64,000 nt of DNA from DAOUKH01 sp965207995 (GCA_965207995.1 OZ242299.1:2604001-2668000); one strand, 5' to 3'. Shown: positions 32,779-42,110, counted from the first letter of the stretch. Numbers and translations: made by a program. Notes: a model not told the origin generated them from the letters alone.

Positions 32779-33981
32779 CTAGATGATTCCGCGGTCGCGG
32801 AGCTCGGCGATGCGCTCCCAGGAGATGCCGAGGTCCTGTAGGACTTCCTCGGTGTGGGCGCCGAACGCGGGGGCCGTCGAGCGCGCCTTCCCCGGCGTCT
32901 CGCTCAGGCGGACGGGGAGGCCGACCTGGGTGACGGGGCCGGCCTCGGGGTGCTCCAAATCGACGAGCAGCTCGTTGGCGATGACCTGCGGGTCGTTGGG
33001 GATGTCGTCGTATTTCTGGACGGGGCCGCAGAGGACGTCCTTCTCCCGCAGCAGGGCAATCCACTCGTCGCGGGTCTTGGCGGCGAAGGCGCGGTCCATG
33101 ATGGGGATGAGCTCGCCGGCGTGTTGGCCTCGGGCGCGGACTTCGTTGAAGCGCGGATCGTCGCGCAGCTCCTCGATGCCGAGGACCTCGCACAGCGCGG
33201 GCCAGTAGCGGTCGGGCTGGATCCCGCCGAGGGCGATCCATCGCTCGTCCTTGCAGCGGTAGATGTTGAACAAGGGGTTGTAGTTCGTCGCCCGGGGGCG
33301 AGGCAGCGGCATCTCGTCGTTCATCAGGTAGCCGTTGAGGGCGAGCGCCTGGAGCATGAGCTGCCCGCTGAGCTGGGAGACCTCGACGTGCTGGCCCTTG
33401 CCGGTGCGCTCACGCTCGAAGAGGGCGAGCATGATGCCGTAGGCCATGGTGATGGCGCCGGTCTGGTCGGCGAGGCCGCCGCTGGCGCGGTAGGAGAGCT
33501 CGGGGTCGGCGATCGAGAGCAGCTCCATGAGGCCGCCGCGGGCCTGCCCGAGGATGTCGAAGACGCCCTGGGTGGCTTCGGGGCCGCGCGAGCCCAGGCC
33601 GGAGACGCTGCCGTAGACGATGCGCGGGTTGATCTTGCTGATGGTCTCGTAATCGACTTTGAGGCGCTCGACGACGCCGACGCGGAAGTTCTGGGTGATC
33701 ACGTCGGCGCGCTTGGCAAGATCGTAGAAGATCTCGCGGCCGTCGTCGGACTTGAGGTTGAGGGTGATGCTCCGCTTGTTGCGGTTCATCGATTCGAAGT
33801 AAGTGGGGACGCGGCGGCCGGCGCGGCCCATGGGCGTGAGGTTGCGGCCGGGGTCGCCGTTGACGGGGTCTTCGACCTTGATGACCTCGGCGCCCATGTC
33901 GGAGAGCATCACGGTGCTCCAGGGGCCATTCTGGTAGATGGTCAGGTCGAGGATGGTGATGCCGTCGAGCGGGCCTTGCAT
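32779..33981 (-). CDS. CaiB/BaiF family CoA-transferase (class III)
   Basis: A 400-residue class III CoA-transferase, which moves CoA between carboxylic acids through an aspartyl-CoA intermediate and acts as an interlocked dimer. Family landmarks: LDGITILDLTIYQNGPWSTVMLSDMGAEVIKVE at the start (in overlapping pieces), RNKRSITLNLKSDDGR, VDYETISKINPRIVYGSVSG, and GPVQKYDDIPNDPQ near the C terminus. It is 22 bases downstream of a close paralogue (34004-35212), so the two form a tandem pair under the promoter at 35282-35310. They may be subunits of one heteromer or serve different acids. No signal peptide is present. Confidence 0.92.
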   Translation of the reverse strand: MQGPLDGITILDLTIYQNGPWSTVMLSDMGAEVIKVEDPVNGDPGRNLTPMGRAGRRVPTYFESMNRNKRSITLNLKSDDGREIFYDLAKRADVITQNFRVGVVERLKVDYETISKINPRIVYGSVSGLGSRGPEATQGVFDILGQARGGLMELLSIADPELSYRASGGLADQTGAITMAYGIMLALFERERTGKGQHVEVSQLSGQLMLQALALNGYLMNDEMPLPRPRATNYNPLFNIYRCKDERWIALGGIQPDRYWPALCEVLGIEELRDDPRFNEVRARGQHAGELIPIMDRAFAAKTRDEWIALLREKDVLCGPVQKYDDIPNDPQVIANELLVDLEHPEAGPVTQVGLPVRLSETPGKARSTAPAFGAHTEEVLQDLGISWERIAELRDRGII

Positions 33982-34003
33982 GGCGTCCTCCGATAATGGC
34001 GGC

Positions 34004-35212
34004 CTAGATCACGCCGCGGTCGCGAAAGCCTTCGAGGTCGTCCCAGGAATAACCGGCGGCGAGCAGGACTTCTTCAGTATGAGCGCCGAACTCGGGCGCC
34101 GTCGAGCGGGGCTTGGCCGGCGTCTCGCTGAAGCGGATGGGGCAGCCCGCCTGGACCAGCGTTCCCTCCGAGGGGTGTTCGAGCTCGACGACGTAGTCGT
34201 TGGCGCGCACTTGGGTGTCGTGGATCACGTCTTCGTAGTCCTGCACCGGCGCGGCGAGCACGCCGGCGTCGTTGAAGGCCTTCACCCACTCGTCGCGGTC
34301 CTCGGCGGCGAAGGCGCGGTCCATGATCTCCATGAGCTCGACGGCGTTGTCGTTGCGCTCGCTGGCGCCGTTGAACCTGGGATCGTGCTCCAAGTCCTGG
34401 ATGTCGAGGATGCGGCAGACGTCGGGCCAGTAGCGGTCGCCCTGGACGCAGCCGAGGGCGAGCCACTTGCCGTCGCGGGCGGGGTAGATGTGGAAGAGGG
34501 GGTTGTTGCCCGCCCTGCCGCGCTGCTTGCCTTCGGGCTTGTCGCCGGCGATGGTGTAGCGCCCGATGCTGAGTCCTTGGAGGAGCATCTGGCCGCCGAG
34601 CTGTGAGGTCTGGACGTGCTGGCCCTTGCCGGTGCGCTCGCGGGCCATGAGTCCGGCGAGGACGGCGTAGGCGAGGGTGATCGCCCCCACCTGGTCGGCG
34701 ATGCCCGCGCCCGCGCCCCGGTAGGTGGGGGCGTCCTCGCCGGCGGAGAGCAGGTTCATCAGCCCGCCGCGCGAGAGGCCGAGGATGTCGTAGACGCCCT
34801 GCTTGGCGTCGGGGCCGAGCGGCCCCCAGCCGGAGACGCTTCCGTAGACGACGCGGGGGTTGATCTTGCGGACGGTCTCGTAGTCGACCTTGAGGCGCTC
34901 GACGACGCCGAGGCGAAAGTTCTGGGTGATGGCGTCGACGTCCTTGGCGATCCGGTAGAAGACCTCGCGGCCCTCGTCCGACTGGAGGTTGAGGGTGATG
35001 CTCTTCTTGTTGCGGTTGAGGGCCTGGAAGTAGGAGAAGGAGGCGCGGCTGGAGCCGCCGGCGGGGAGGAGGCCGCGGCCGGGGTCGCCGGTCAGGGGGT
35101 GCTCGACCTTGATGACGTCGGCGCCGAGGTCGGAGAGCATCACCGTCGCCCACGGCCCGTTCTGCCAGATGGTCAGGTCGAGGATGGTGATGCCGTCCAA
35201 GGGGCCGGGCAT
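34004..35212 (-). CDS. CaiB/BaiF family CoA-transferase (class III)
   Basis: A 402-residue class III CoA-transferase closely related to the next gene: DGITILDLTIWQNGPWATVM, NRNKKSITLNLQSDEGREV, GVVERLKVDYETVRKINPR, ARERTGKGQHVQTSQLGGQ and APVQDYEDVIHDTQVR. It is the first gene of the pair. The strong similarity of the first 150 residues and weaker similarity in the middle suggests duplication followed by divergence of the acid-binding region. A TTGACA-type promoter lies 70 bases upstream. The substrate is unknown. Confidence 0.92.
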   Translation of the reverse strand: MPGPLDGITILDLTIWQNGPWATVMLSDLGADVIKVEHPLTGDPGRGLLPAGGSSRASFSYFQALNRNKKSITLNLQSDEGREVFYRIAKDVDAITQNFRLGVVERLKVDYETVRKINPRVVYGSVSGWGPLGPDAKQGVYDILGLSRGGLMNLLSAGEDAPTYRGAGAGIADQVGAITLAYAVLAGLMARERTGKGQHVQTSQLGGQMLLQGLSIGRYTIAGDKPEGKQRGRAGNNPLFHIYPARDGKWLALGCVQGDRYWPDVCRILDIQDLEHDPRFNGASERNDNAVELMEIMDRAFAAEDRDEWVKAFNDAGVLAAPVQDYEDVIHDTQVRANDYVVELEHPSEGTLVQAGCPIRFSETPAKPRSTAPEFGAHTEEVLLAAGYSWDDLEGFRDRGVI

Positions 35213-35281
35213 GGAAGGCGACCTCCGGGGCCTCGTGGGGCGCGTCCGTAGGGGAAACGGAGCGGGTTTCGGGGCGTCATC

Positions 35282-35310
35282 ACAGTAGGACGCGCCCCCG
35301 CGAATGTCAA
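35282..35310 (-). promoter_or_regulatory. Promoter of the CoA-transferase pair
   Basis: On the minus strand a perfect TTGACA (35310-35305), a 17-base spacer and TACTGT (35287-35282) lie 70 bases before the ATG at 35212. Confidence 0.65.
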
Positions 35311-35354
35311 CGAAGGGCAGGGGGTGAGGGATCCGCCACCCACCGCCCCTGCCC

Positions 35355-35413
35355 GCCCTCAGTCCCTCCCAGAGGGAGGGAGGTTTAACGCGCTGCCCCC
35401 AGGGAGGGAGAGG
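35355..35413. repeat. Intergenic hairpin repeat, type B variant
   Basis: CCCTCAGTCCCTCCC-aga-GGGAGGGAGG followed by a TTTAA spacer and a second CCCCCAGGGAGGGAGAGG arm. It shares the CTCAGTC-stem-GGAGGTTTAA core with the element at 42040-42110. It lies just downstream of the stop of the 35420-36913 gene. Confidence 0.55.
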
Positions 35414-35419
35414 CTTCGG

Positions 35420-36913
35420 CTAGACGCCGATGAGCTCCTTGGCCTGCTCGTAGATGCCCTGGCGCTTGCCGTGGATGATGGCCGCGATCTTGGCCGCCGA
35501 CATGGGGTGGACCCAGCGGAAGGGCTCGCGGGTGTTGATGTATTCCTCGACGGTGGCCTGGTGGTGCTTGAAGGCGTGCATCTCGCTGAAGTCGTCGCGG
35601 GCGGTGATCTCGCCGAGGCGGTCGAAGAGGGCCATCACGTCGTAGCCGGAATCGAGGTATTGCTGGGTGAGGGCGAGCGTCTCCCGGACCTGGGGCGCGG
35701 CGACGAGATGGGGCAGCTTGAAGACCGAGAGGTCTTCGACGTGGGGCTGCGACTCGATACTTTCGGTGATGGCTTCGAGCAGCTCGGTCTGGGAGCGCGG
35801 CGGCAGCGCGGCGGTGTCCTCGCGGGGGTCGTAGTCGAACTTGCCGAGGCTGGAGGAAATCTCCGGGCCGGTGTGCCAGGTGAGCAGCGCGAGGATCTTG
35901 TTGCGGAGGCTGACGCCTTCGATTCCGAGGAGGTAGCGGCGGGTGTTGATGCCCGTCTGCAGGTGGGTGTCCATCGGGTTGCCGTAGCTGGTGCGGAGGT
36001 GGATGACCGCCGCGCCGATGGAGACGGCCTCGCCGGCGCCTTCGAGCGACATACCGCCGGCGAGGGCCTGGGCGATCATCTCGGGGATGTCGTCCAGCTC
36101 GGTCGAGGAGCCGATGCGGTCGGCGAGCTCGCCGATGGCCTCGGTCTCGGCCGTGGTGGTGGTCATGGGGATGTCGCGGTCGAGGAGCTCGTACTTGTCG
36201 AGGAGCGCGGCGATAGGCTCGAACTTGGGGGTTGCGCCGCCGCGGGACTCGTAACGGACGGCGGGGCGGAGCAGCACGGGGGCGTACTCCCAGCCGATCT
36301 GATCGAGGGCCCGCCAGGTGTACATAGGGAAGAGGAAGAAGTGATCGTCGTTGGGGTTCTTGGGGACGGCGAGGTCGAGGATGATGTCGAGGACTTCGCC
36401 CGCGGTGACGCCGTTCTCGAGGAGGTAGAGCATGGTGGCTTCCGCCGCCGGCGGATAGGCCATGCGCATCGAGCGGCGGAAGGTCTCCTTGGTGACGTCG
36501 ACGCCGCCCTCTTCGGGGACGAGCTTCTTCTCGCGGAAGATGAAGATATTATTGGAGTCGGCGGGGGCCATTTCGGGCATGATGTAGGGCCCCTGCTCCG
36601 GCGAGTGGACGTGCTTGTTGCACAGGGCCACGAACTGGAAGACGGCGAGCTCGGCCCACGGTTTGCCGAGGCGCTTGGCCATCTGGCCGACGGGATGGGC
36701 GCCACAGATGGGGTGGATGGGGCCGCCGTGGTGCCCCATGGGCAGCTCGGTCGATCGGACCACGGCGAGGGCGCCGGCGCGCACGAGGTCTTCGGGGGAG
36801 ACGCCGTCGGCGAGCTTCGCGTGGGTGGCCTCGATGATGTCGTCGCGGGGCGTGGACTCGATGAAGTGGACGAGTTCTTCGACTTCGGGCTCGAACGTGA
36901 CGGGCTTGAACAT
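35420..36913 (-). CDS. Uncharacterised His-rich protein, 497 residues
   Basis: I do not recognise the family. The 497-residue product has no signal peptide or membrane helix and is mostly helical and acidic. Two His clusters stand out: GHHGGPIHPICGAHP (His61, His62, His67, His73) and CNKHVHSPEQGPY (His101, His103), which could bind a metal. A third motif-like stretch is LRTSYGNPMDTHLQTGINTRRY. The ATG at 36913 has GGGAGG four bases upstream, and the promoter at 36994-37022 precedes it. It is divergent from an MFS transporter and next to CoA-transferases, so a catabolic enzyme role is possible, but this is inference. Confidence 0.75.
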   Translation of the reverse strand: MFKPVTFEPEVEELVHFIESTPRDDIIEATHAKLADGVSPEDLVRAGALAVVRSTELPMGHHGGPIHPICGAHPVGQMAKRLGKPWAELAVFQFVALCNKHVHSPEQGPYIMPEMAPADSNNIFIFREKKLVPEEGGVDVTKETFRRSMRMAYPPAAEATMLYLLENGVTAGEVLDIILDLAVPKNPNDDHFFLFPMYTWRALDQIGWEYAPVLLRPAVRYESRGGATPKFEPIAALLDKYELLDRDIPMTTTTAETEAIGELADRIGSSTELDDIPEMIAQALAGGMSLEGAGEAVSIGAAVIHLRTSYGNPMDTHLQTGINTRRYLLGIEGVSLRNKILALLTWHTGPEISSSLGKFDYDPREDTAALPPRSQTELLEAITESIESQPHVEDLSVFKLPHLVAAPQVRETLALTQQYLDSGYDVMALFDRLGEITARDDFSEMHAFKHHQATVEEYINTREPFRWVHPMSAAKIAAIIHGKRQGIYEQAKELIGV

Positions 36914-36993
36914 GACGCCTCCCGCGGCTCGGACGGCCGCCGGTCTTGCGCGCGGCGCGCGCCTTCTTGGGGGCACGGACTGCTTCCGCGTGT

Positions 36994-37022
36994 ACCGTAA
37001 ATCAGACGGAACGCCGCGTCAA
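36994..37022 (-). promoter_or_regulatory. Promoter of the His-rich protein gene
   Basis: On the minus strand TTGACG (37022-37017), a 17-base spacer and TACGGT (36999-36994) lie 81 bases before the ATG at 36913. Confidence 0.55.
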
Positions 37023-37086
37023 CAGGGCTGGTCTTGTATGATTGCGGCGGCGCTTCCGTTGCAGCGTTGGCCGGCGAGGACTCCCT

Positions 37087-38358
37087 ATCAAGAGAAGGAA
37101 CAAGCTGTTCTACGGCTGGGTGATCGTCGCCGTCATCGGCGCTGCCGGCTTTGCGATGTCGGGGCAGTTCAACCCGAACATCGGAGTCTTCATCAAGCCC
37201 ATCACGGAAGCGTTCGGCTGGACGCGGTTCCAGTTCGCGGGGGCGAACACCATCGGCACCATCGCCGGCGGGCTGACCGCGGTGTTCATTGGCCCGCTGC
37301 TGGACCGGTACGGCCCCCGCTGGCTGATGACCGTCGGGTTCGTGGTCGTTGGCGGAAGCCTGGCAGCGCTGTCGCAGATCGGCGCGCTGTGGCACTTCTA
37401 CGTCGCGGTCATCGTGGGGCGAGTCGTGGTCCAGGGCGTGCTGAACCTTGGCGTGCAGGTGAGCACGTCGATGTGGTTCGTGCGCAAGCGCGGCCAAGCC
37501 ATCGCGCTTTCGGGCATGGGGCTGCGCTTCGGGAACGGACTCACACCGATGTATGCCCAGGCCATCCTTGCGGCGAGCAACTGGCGCCTGGCGATGCTGT
37601 CGGTGGCGATCGTGGCGTGGGTGGTGGGATTCCTGCCCTGCCTGTTGTTCCTGCGCCGCCGGCCCGAGGACATGGGGCTGCGGCCCGACGGCGACGCGGG
37701 CCCGCCGCGCCGAGGCCCGTTCGCCGAGGCGGGACGCAGGGCGCCGGAGACGACGCGGGAGGAGCGGAGCTACACGCTTAGGGAGGCTGCCTCCACCCGC
37801 CCCTTCTACGTCCTGCTGATCGTGACTACGGTGACCTTCTTCGTGGGGGCGGCGGTCAACTTCCACCTGATCGCCTACCTTGATGACCAGGGGATCGGCG
37901 CATCGGTGGGCACGTACGTGCTGGCGGCGTGGTCCGCCTTCACGCTGTTTGGGGGGTTAACCACCGGATTCATCGCCGACCGCTTCCCGGTGAAGCCGCT
38001 GCTGGCCGCCGCCTACGCGGGGCTGGCGGCGAGCCTGCTGTTCTTGTTGGACGTGGCCAGCGTGCCGGTGGCGTTCATGTGGGCCGCGGCGTACGGGATC
38101 ACCTTCGGGATGAACACGACGCTGCACCAGCTGGTGTGGCCGGTCTATTTCGGGCGCGACGCGCTGGGCGCGATCCGGGGAGTCGTGACGGCGTTCAACA
38201 TGACGTCCAACGCGATCGGCCCCCTTGCCGCGGCATTCGTCTTCGATGCTACGGAGAGCTACGACCTGATCTGGTGGATCTCCGCCATCACGCTGGCGGC
38301 GGTGGCCGTCGTGACCCTCGTGGCGCTGAGCTCGCGGAAGGCGGCGAGGGCGGCGTGA
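37087..38358 (+). CDS. MFS transporter (OFA/monocarboxylate-like), apparent ATC start
   Basis: A 12-helix major facilitator protein of about 423 residues: KRRNKLFYGWVIVAVIGAAG (first helix), FGWTRFQFAGANTIG, the motif A-like loop GPLLDRYGPRWLM, a charged central loop (about 195-235), and GLTTGFIADRFPVKPLL in the second half. The pattern resembles oxalate/formate or monocarboxylate carriers, but the substrate is unknown. The start is odd. GAGGA sits exactly six bases before an ATC codon at 37087 where an ATG is expected (IKRRNKLFYGW). The only other upstream start is a TTG at 37042, which has no Shine-Dalgarno and overlaps a TATGAT -10-like hexamer (37037-37042). Confidence 0.85.
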   Translation: MKRRNKLFYGWVIVAVIGAAGFAMSGQFNPNIGVFIKPITEAFGWTRFQFAGANTIGTIAGGLTAVFIGPLLDRYGPRWLMTVGFVVVGGSLAALSQIGALWHFYVAVIVGRVVVQGVLNLGVQVSTSMWFVRKRGQAIALSGMGLRFGNGLTPMYAQAILAASNWRLAMLSVAIVAWVVGFLPCLLFLRRRPEDMGLRPDGDAGPPRRGPFAEAGRRAPETTREERSYTLREAASTRPFYVLLIVTTVTFFVGAAVNFHLIAYLDDQGIGASVGTYVLAAWSAFTLFGGLTTGFIADRFPVKPLLAAAYAGLAASLLFLLDVASVPVAFMWAAAYGITFGMNTTLHQLVWPVYFGRDALGAIRGVVTAFNMTSNAIGPLAAAFVFDATESYDLIWWISAITLAAVAVVTLVALSSRKAARAA

Positions 38359-38400
38359 ATCCTATGCTATCGTAGGGCGCTGCACGGAAGCAGAGGCGGC

Positions 38401-39411
38401 ATGAAAGTCGACTACACGCTGGCATCGAAGACGCTGGAGGGCGTGATCGCGGAGGCGGAGCGCGCCGAGGCGCTCGGCTACGACGGCGTGTCGTCGGGGG
38501 AGACGAACCACGATCCGTTCTTCCGGCTGGTCCTGGCGGGGGAGCATACGAGCCGGCTGACGCTGTGTACGTCGGTGCTGATCGCCTTCCCGCGCAGCCC
38601 GATGGTGGTGGCCTACGAGGCGTGGGACGTGCAGGATTTCACAAAGGGCCGCCTGCTGCTGGGTCTGGGGACGCAAATCAAGGCGCACATCGAGCGGCGG
38701 TTCAGTGTCCCGTGGGACTCGCCCGGCCCGCGCCTGCGGGAGTACATCGCCGCGCTGCGGCATATCTGGGACTGCTGGCAGAACGGGACCAAGCTCGACT
38801 TCGCTGGCGATTTTTACCGGTTCAACCTGCTGAACCCGCTGTTCACGCCGGAGCCCATCGAGCACCCCCGCATACCGGTCTACATCTCGGCGCTGAACCC
38901 CTATAACCTCGCGCTGGCCGGCGAGGTCTGCGACGGGCTGCGGATGCATTCGTTCAACACGCCGAAGTACACGCGGGAGGTCATCGTGCCGCACGTCGCG
39001 GCGGGATTGGAGAAGGCGGGCCGGACGTTCGAGGACTTCGACCTGGTGGGGCAGGGGTTCTACATCGCGGGGGCGAACGAGGAAGAGATCGAGGCACAGC
39101 GGCCCGCCTTGCGCCGCCGAATCGCGTTCTACGGCTCGACGCCGCCCTACCGCGGCATCATGAGTCTGCACGGCTGGACCGAGGAGGCCGTCGAGATGCA
39201 CCGTCTGTCCAGGGAGAGCAAGTGGGAGGAGATGGCGGAGCTGGTGACCGACGAGATGTTCGATACGTTCGTCACGGTGGGCCTGTACGACGAGATCGCC
39301 GACCGTTTCGAGGAACGGTGGGGCGGCGTGGCCAACCGGATCACTTTCAACCCGCCGCCGGACGCCGACGACGAGAACGTCGCGGGCGTGGTCGCCGCGC
39401 TCCGGCGGTAA
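38401..39411 (+). CDS. LLM-class F420-dependent oxidoreductase (TIGR03617-like)
   Basis: A 336-residue luciferase-like oxidoreductase. The motifs EALGYDGVSSGETNHDPF, TSVLIAFPRSPMVVAYEAWD and GRLLLGLGTQIKAHIERRF are those of the TIGR03617 group of probable F420-dependent enzymes. LTPEP-type FTPEPIEHPRIPVYISALN follows. It probably transfers hydride between F420 or FMN and an unknown small molecule. It starts 42 bases after the MFS stop and is followed, 10 bases later, by an M1 aminopeptidase gene, so the three genes may be co-transcribed although no functional link is evident. Confidence 0.9.
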   Translation: MKVDYTLASKTLEGVIAEAERAEALGYDGVSSGETNHDPFFRLVLAGEHTSRLTLCTSVLIAFPRSPMVVAYEAWDVQDFTKGRLLLGLGTQIKAHIERRFSVPWDSPGPRLREYIAALRHIWDCWQNGTKLDFAGDFYRFNLLNPLFTPEPIEHPRIPVYISALNPYNLALAGEVCDGLRMHSFNTPKYTREVIVPHVAAGLEKAGRTFEDFDLVGQGFYIAGANEEEIEAQRPALRRRIAFYGSTPPYRGIMSLHGWTEEAVEMHRLSRESKWEEMAELVTDEMFDTFVTVGLYDEIADRFEERWGGVANRITFNPPPDADDENVAGVVAALRR

Positions 39412-39421
39412 GGAGACGGTC

Positions 39422-42004
39422 GTGAACGAGAGCGACGTGAAGAAACTGCCGGGCAACGTCAAGCCGCTGCGCTACGCCATCGACCTGGCGCCCGACCTGG
39501 AGGCGTTCACGTTCGACGGGTCGGTGAGCATCGAGATCGAGGTGGTGGAAGCGACGGATCGGATCACGCTCAATGCCGCCGAGCTGGACATCGCGTCGGC
39601 GGTGGTGACGCTGGCCGACGGGCGGAGCGTCGCGGGGTCGGTGGAGACCGATGAGGATGAGGAGACGGCCGTCTTCTCGTTCGGCGAGACGCTGCCGGTG
39701 GGCCGGGCCTCGCTCGCCTGCGACTTCACCGGCGTGCTTAACGACCAGCTTCGCGGCTTCTACCGGAGCGAGTACGCCGACGAGCAGGGCGAGAAGCGCT
39801 ACATGGCGACGACGCAGTTCGAGGCCACGGACGCGCGGCGGGCCTTCCCCTGCTGGGATGAGCCGTCGCTGAAGGCGACGTTCGAGGTCACCCTCACGGC
39901 GCCCAAGGACCTGACGACGCTGTCGAACATGCCGGTGGCCAAGGAGACGGTCGAGGGGCTGCTGAAGCGGGTGCGGTTCCAGGAGACGCCGCGGATGTCG
40001 ACGTACCTGCTGGCGTTCGTGGTCGGCGACCTGGCGTCGGTGGACGCGACCGGGCCCGGCGGGACGCTGGTGCGCGTGTTCACCACGCGGGGCAAGGAGG
40101 AGCAGGGGCGGTTCGCGTTGGAGAACTCGGTCAAGCTCCTGCACTATTTCAACGACTATTTCGGCATTCCTTACCCGTTGCCAAAGATGGACCACGTGGC
40201 GGTGCCCGACTTCGCGGCTGGGGCGATGGAGAACTGGGGCTGCATCATCTACCGCGAGACGGCGCTGCTGTTCGAGGAGGGACAATCGGCGGCGGTGGCG
40301 CGTCAGCGGATCATGCAGGTCGTGGCGCACGAGATGGCGCACATGTGGTTCGGCGACCTGGTGACGATGGCGTGGTGGGACGACCTGTGGCTCAACGAGA
40401 GCTTCGCCTCGTGGATGGGGGACAAGGGCGTCGACGTGCTCTTTCCCGAGTGGCAGATGTGGACGCAGTTCGTGAGCCAGGACACCAACGCGGCGCTGAG
40501 CCTCGACGGCCTGGAGAGCTCGCACCCCATCGAGGTGCCGGTCAAGGACCCGGCGGAGATCCGGGAGATCTTCGACGCGATCAGCTACAGCAAGGGCGGC
40601 TCGGTGCTGCGGATGCTGGAGCAGTATCTGGGCGCCGACACCTTTCGCGACGGGCTGCGGGCCTATATCGCCGAGCACCAGTACGCCAACGCGCGGACGG
40701 AGCACCTGTGGCAGGCGCTGGAGGCGGCGAGCGGGGAGCGGGTCACGCGGATCATGAACAGTTGGACGCAGCAGATGGGGTATCCCGTCGTCGACGTGGC
40801 GACCGAGCGCTCCGGCGACGGGGCGAGGGTCGGGCTGTCGCAGCGGCGCTTCCTCTACAGCCACCTGCTCGGCGGCGGCAAAGACGACCCCTCGGTGTGG
40901 GAGACGCCGGTGCTGGCGCTGACGCCGGAAGGGGACGTGCAGGCGTCGCTGCTGAGCACGCGTGACGGCGTGATCGACGTGCCCGCGGGCGAAGGCTGGA
41001 TCAAGATCAACGCGGGGCAGACCGGCTTCTACCGGGTAAACTATGGAGCCGACGACTGGGCGCGCGTGTGCGGCGCCGTCGCCGACAGGGTAATTCCGCC
41101 GCCCGACCGTTTGGGGGTGCAGAACGACGCCTACGCCCTGATGCGGGCGGGTATCGCGCCGGCGACGCGGTTTCTCGACGCGGCCGGGGCCTATGTTGGA
41201 GAGGACGACGCCACGGTGTGGGGCGACCTGGCGAGCAACCTGCGCGGGCTGGAGACGCTGCTCGCCGACGAACCGTCGCTGGGGGCGTATCGCCGCTTCG
41301 CCGGCGGCCTGTTCGAGCGCGTCGCGGGCGAGGTCGGCTGGGATGCGGGGCCGGGCGAGGGGCACCTTGAATCGCTGCGCCGGAGCACGGTCCTGGGGCA
41401 GCGGGGCTACTACGGCGACGAGGCCCTGGCCGACGAGGCACGGGAGCGCTTCGAGCGGTATCTGCGTGACGAGTCGAGCCTCCATCCCGATCTGCGGGCG
41501 GTGGTCTTCAGTTTGACCGCCCAATACGGAGACCGCGGGATCTACGATCGGCTCTGGGAGCTGGAGAAGGCGGCGACGCTCAGCGAGGAGAAGATGCGGC
41601 TGCTCGGGGCGTTGACGCGCTTCGAGGACGAGGGGCTGCTGACGGAGACGCTGGAGCGGTCGCTGTCGGACGAGGTGCGAATTCAGGACGCGGTGCTGGT
41701 CATCGTGTCGCTGGCGGGGAATCTGAAGGGGCGCGACCTGGCGTGGGAGTTCATCAAAGCCAACTGGGCGGAGCTCGACCGGCGGTACGGGTCGGGCGGG
41801 TTCGCGATCGGCCGGTTGGCGTCGACAGGCGGGGCGTTCACCACGATGGCCCGCCGCGACGACGTGCGGGACTTCTTCGAGGCGAACCCCGCGCCGTCGG
41901 CGGCCCGCGCCATTCGTCAGACGCTGGAGCGCATTGAGCTGAATGCCCGGTGGGTGGAGCTGAACCGCGCCGAGGCCGCGGCGTGGCTGTCGGCGCGAGG
42001 GTAG
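39422..42004 (+). CDS. M1 family zinc aminopeptidase
   Basis: An 860-residue cytosolic M1 metallopeptidase. It has the exopeptidase motif GAMENWG and the zinc site HEMAHMWFGD with the distal Glu in LWLNE (His303, Glu304, His307, Glu326). The N-terminal saddle domain (KKLPGNVKPLRYAIDLAPDL), the catalytic domain to about 460, and the C-terminal ERAP1-like helical domain follow in the usual order. It removes N-terminal residues from peptides. Length and order match ERAP/Tricorn-interacting-factor type enzymes more than E. coli PepN. The GTG start has AAGGAG six bases upstream. Both key motifs are intact. Confidence 0.95.
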   Translation: MNESDVKKLPGNVKPLRYAIDLAPDLEAFTFDGSVSIEIEVVEATDRITLNAAELDIASAVVTLADGRSVAGSVETDEDEETAVFSFGETLPVGRASLACDFTGVLNDQLRGFYRSEYADEQGEKRYMATTQFEATDARRAFPCWDEPSLKATFEVTLTAPKDLTTLSNMPVAKETVEGLLKRVRFQETPRMSTYLLAFVVGDLASVDATGPGGTLVRVFTTRGKEEQGRFALENSVKLLHYFNDYFGIPYPLPKMDHVAVPDFAAGAMENWGCIIYRETALLFEEGQSAAVARQRIMQVVAHEMAHMWFGDLVTMAWWDDLWLNESFASWMGDKGVDVLFPEWQMWTQFVSQDTNAALSLDGLESSHPIEVPVKDPAEIREIFDAISYSKGGSVLRMLEQYLGADTFRDGLRAYIAEHQYANARTEHLWQALEAASGERVTRIMNSWTQQMGYPVVDVATERSGDGARVGLSQRRFLYSHLLGGGKDDPSVWETPVLALTPEGDVQASLLSTRDGVIDVPAGEGWIKINAGQTGFYRVNYGADDWARVCGAVADRVIPPPDRLGVQNDAYALMRAGIAPATRFLDAAGAYVGEDDATVWGDLASNLRGLETLLADEPSLGAYRRFAGGLFERVAGEVGWDAGPGEGHLESLRRSTVLGQRGYYGDEALADEARERFERYLRDESSLHPDLRAVVFSLTAQYGDRGIYDRLWELEKAATLSEEKMRLLGALTRFEDEGLLTETLERSLSDEVRIQDAVLVIVSLAGNLKGRDLAWEFIKANWAELDRRYGSGGFAIGRLASTGGAFTTMARRDDVRDFFEANPAPSAARAIRQTLERIELNARWVELNRAEAAAWLSARG

Positions 42005-42039
42005 ACGGCGGGGGCGAGGATGGAAGGCCTTAGGGAGCA

Positions 42040-42110
42040 GCGCCCTTTGGGCGCTCGCGCGCCTGGCGGCGCGCGCCCTCTCTCAGTCTCCCTCAGAGGG
42101 GGGAGGTTTA
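42040..42110. repeat. Intergenic GC-rich hairpin repeat, type B
   Basis: Same modular order as 2949-3017: GCGCCC-ttt-GGGCGC, then a GCGCGCC-type stem, then CCCTCTCTCAGTC and a CTCCCTC-aga-GGGGGGAG stem followed by TTTAAGG. It lies between the aminopeptidase stop and the ketoacyl synthase start. Confidence 0.7.
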
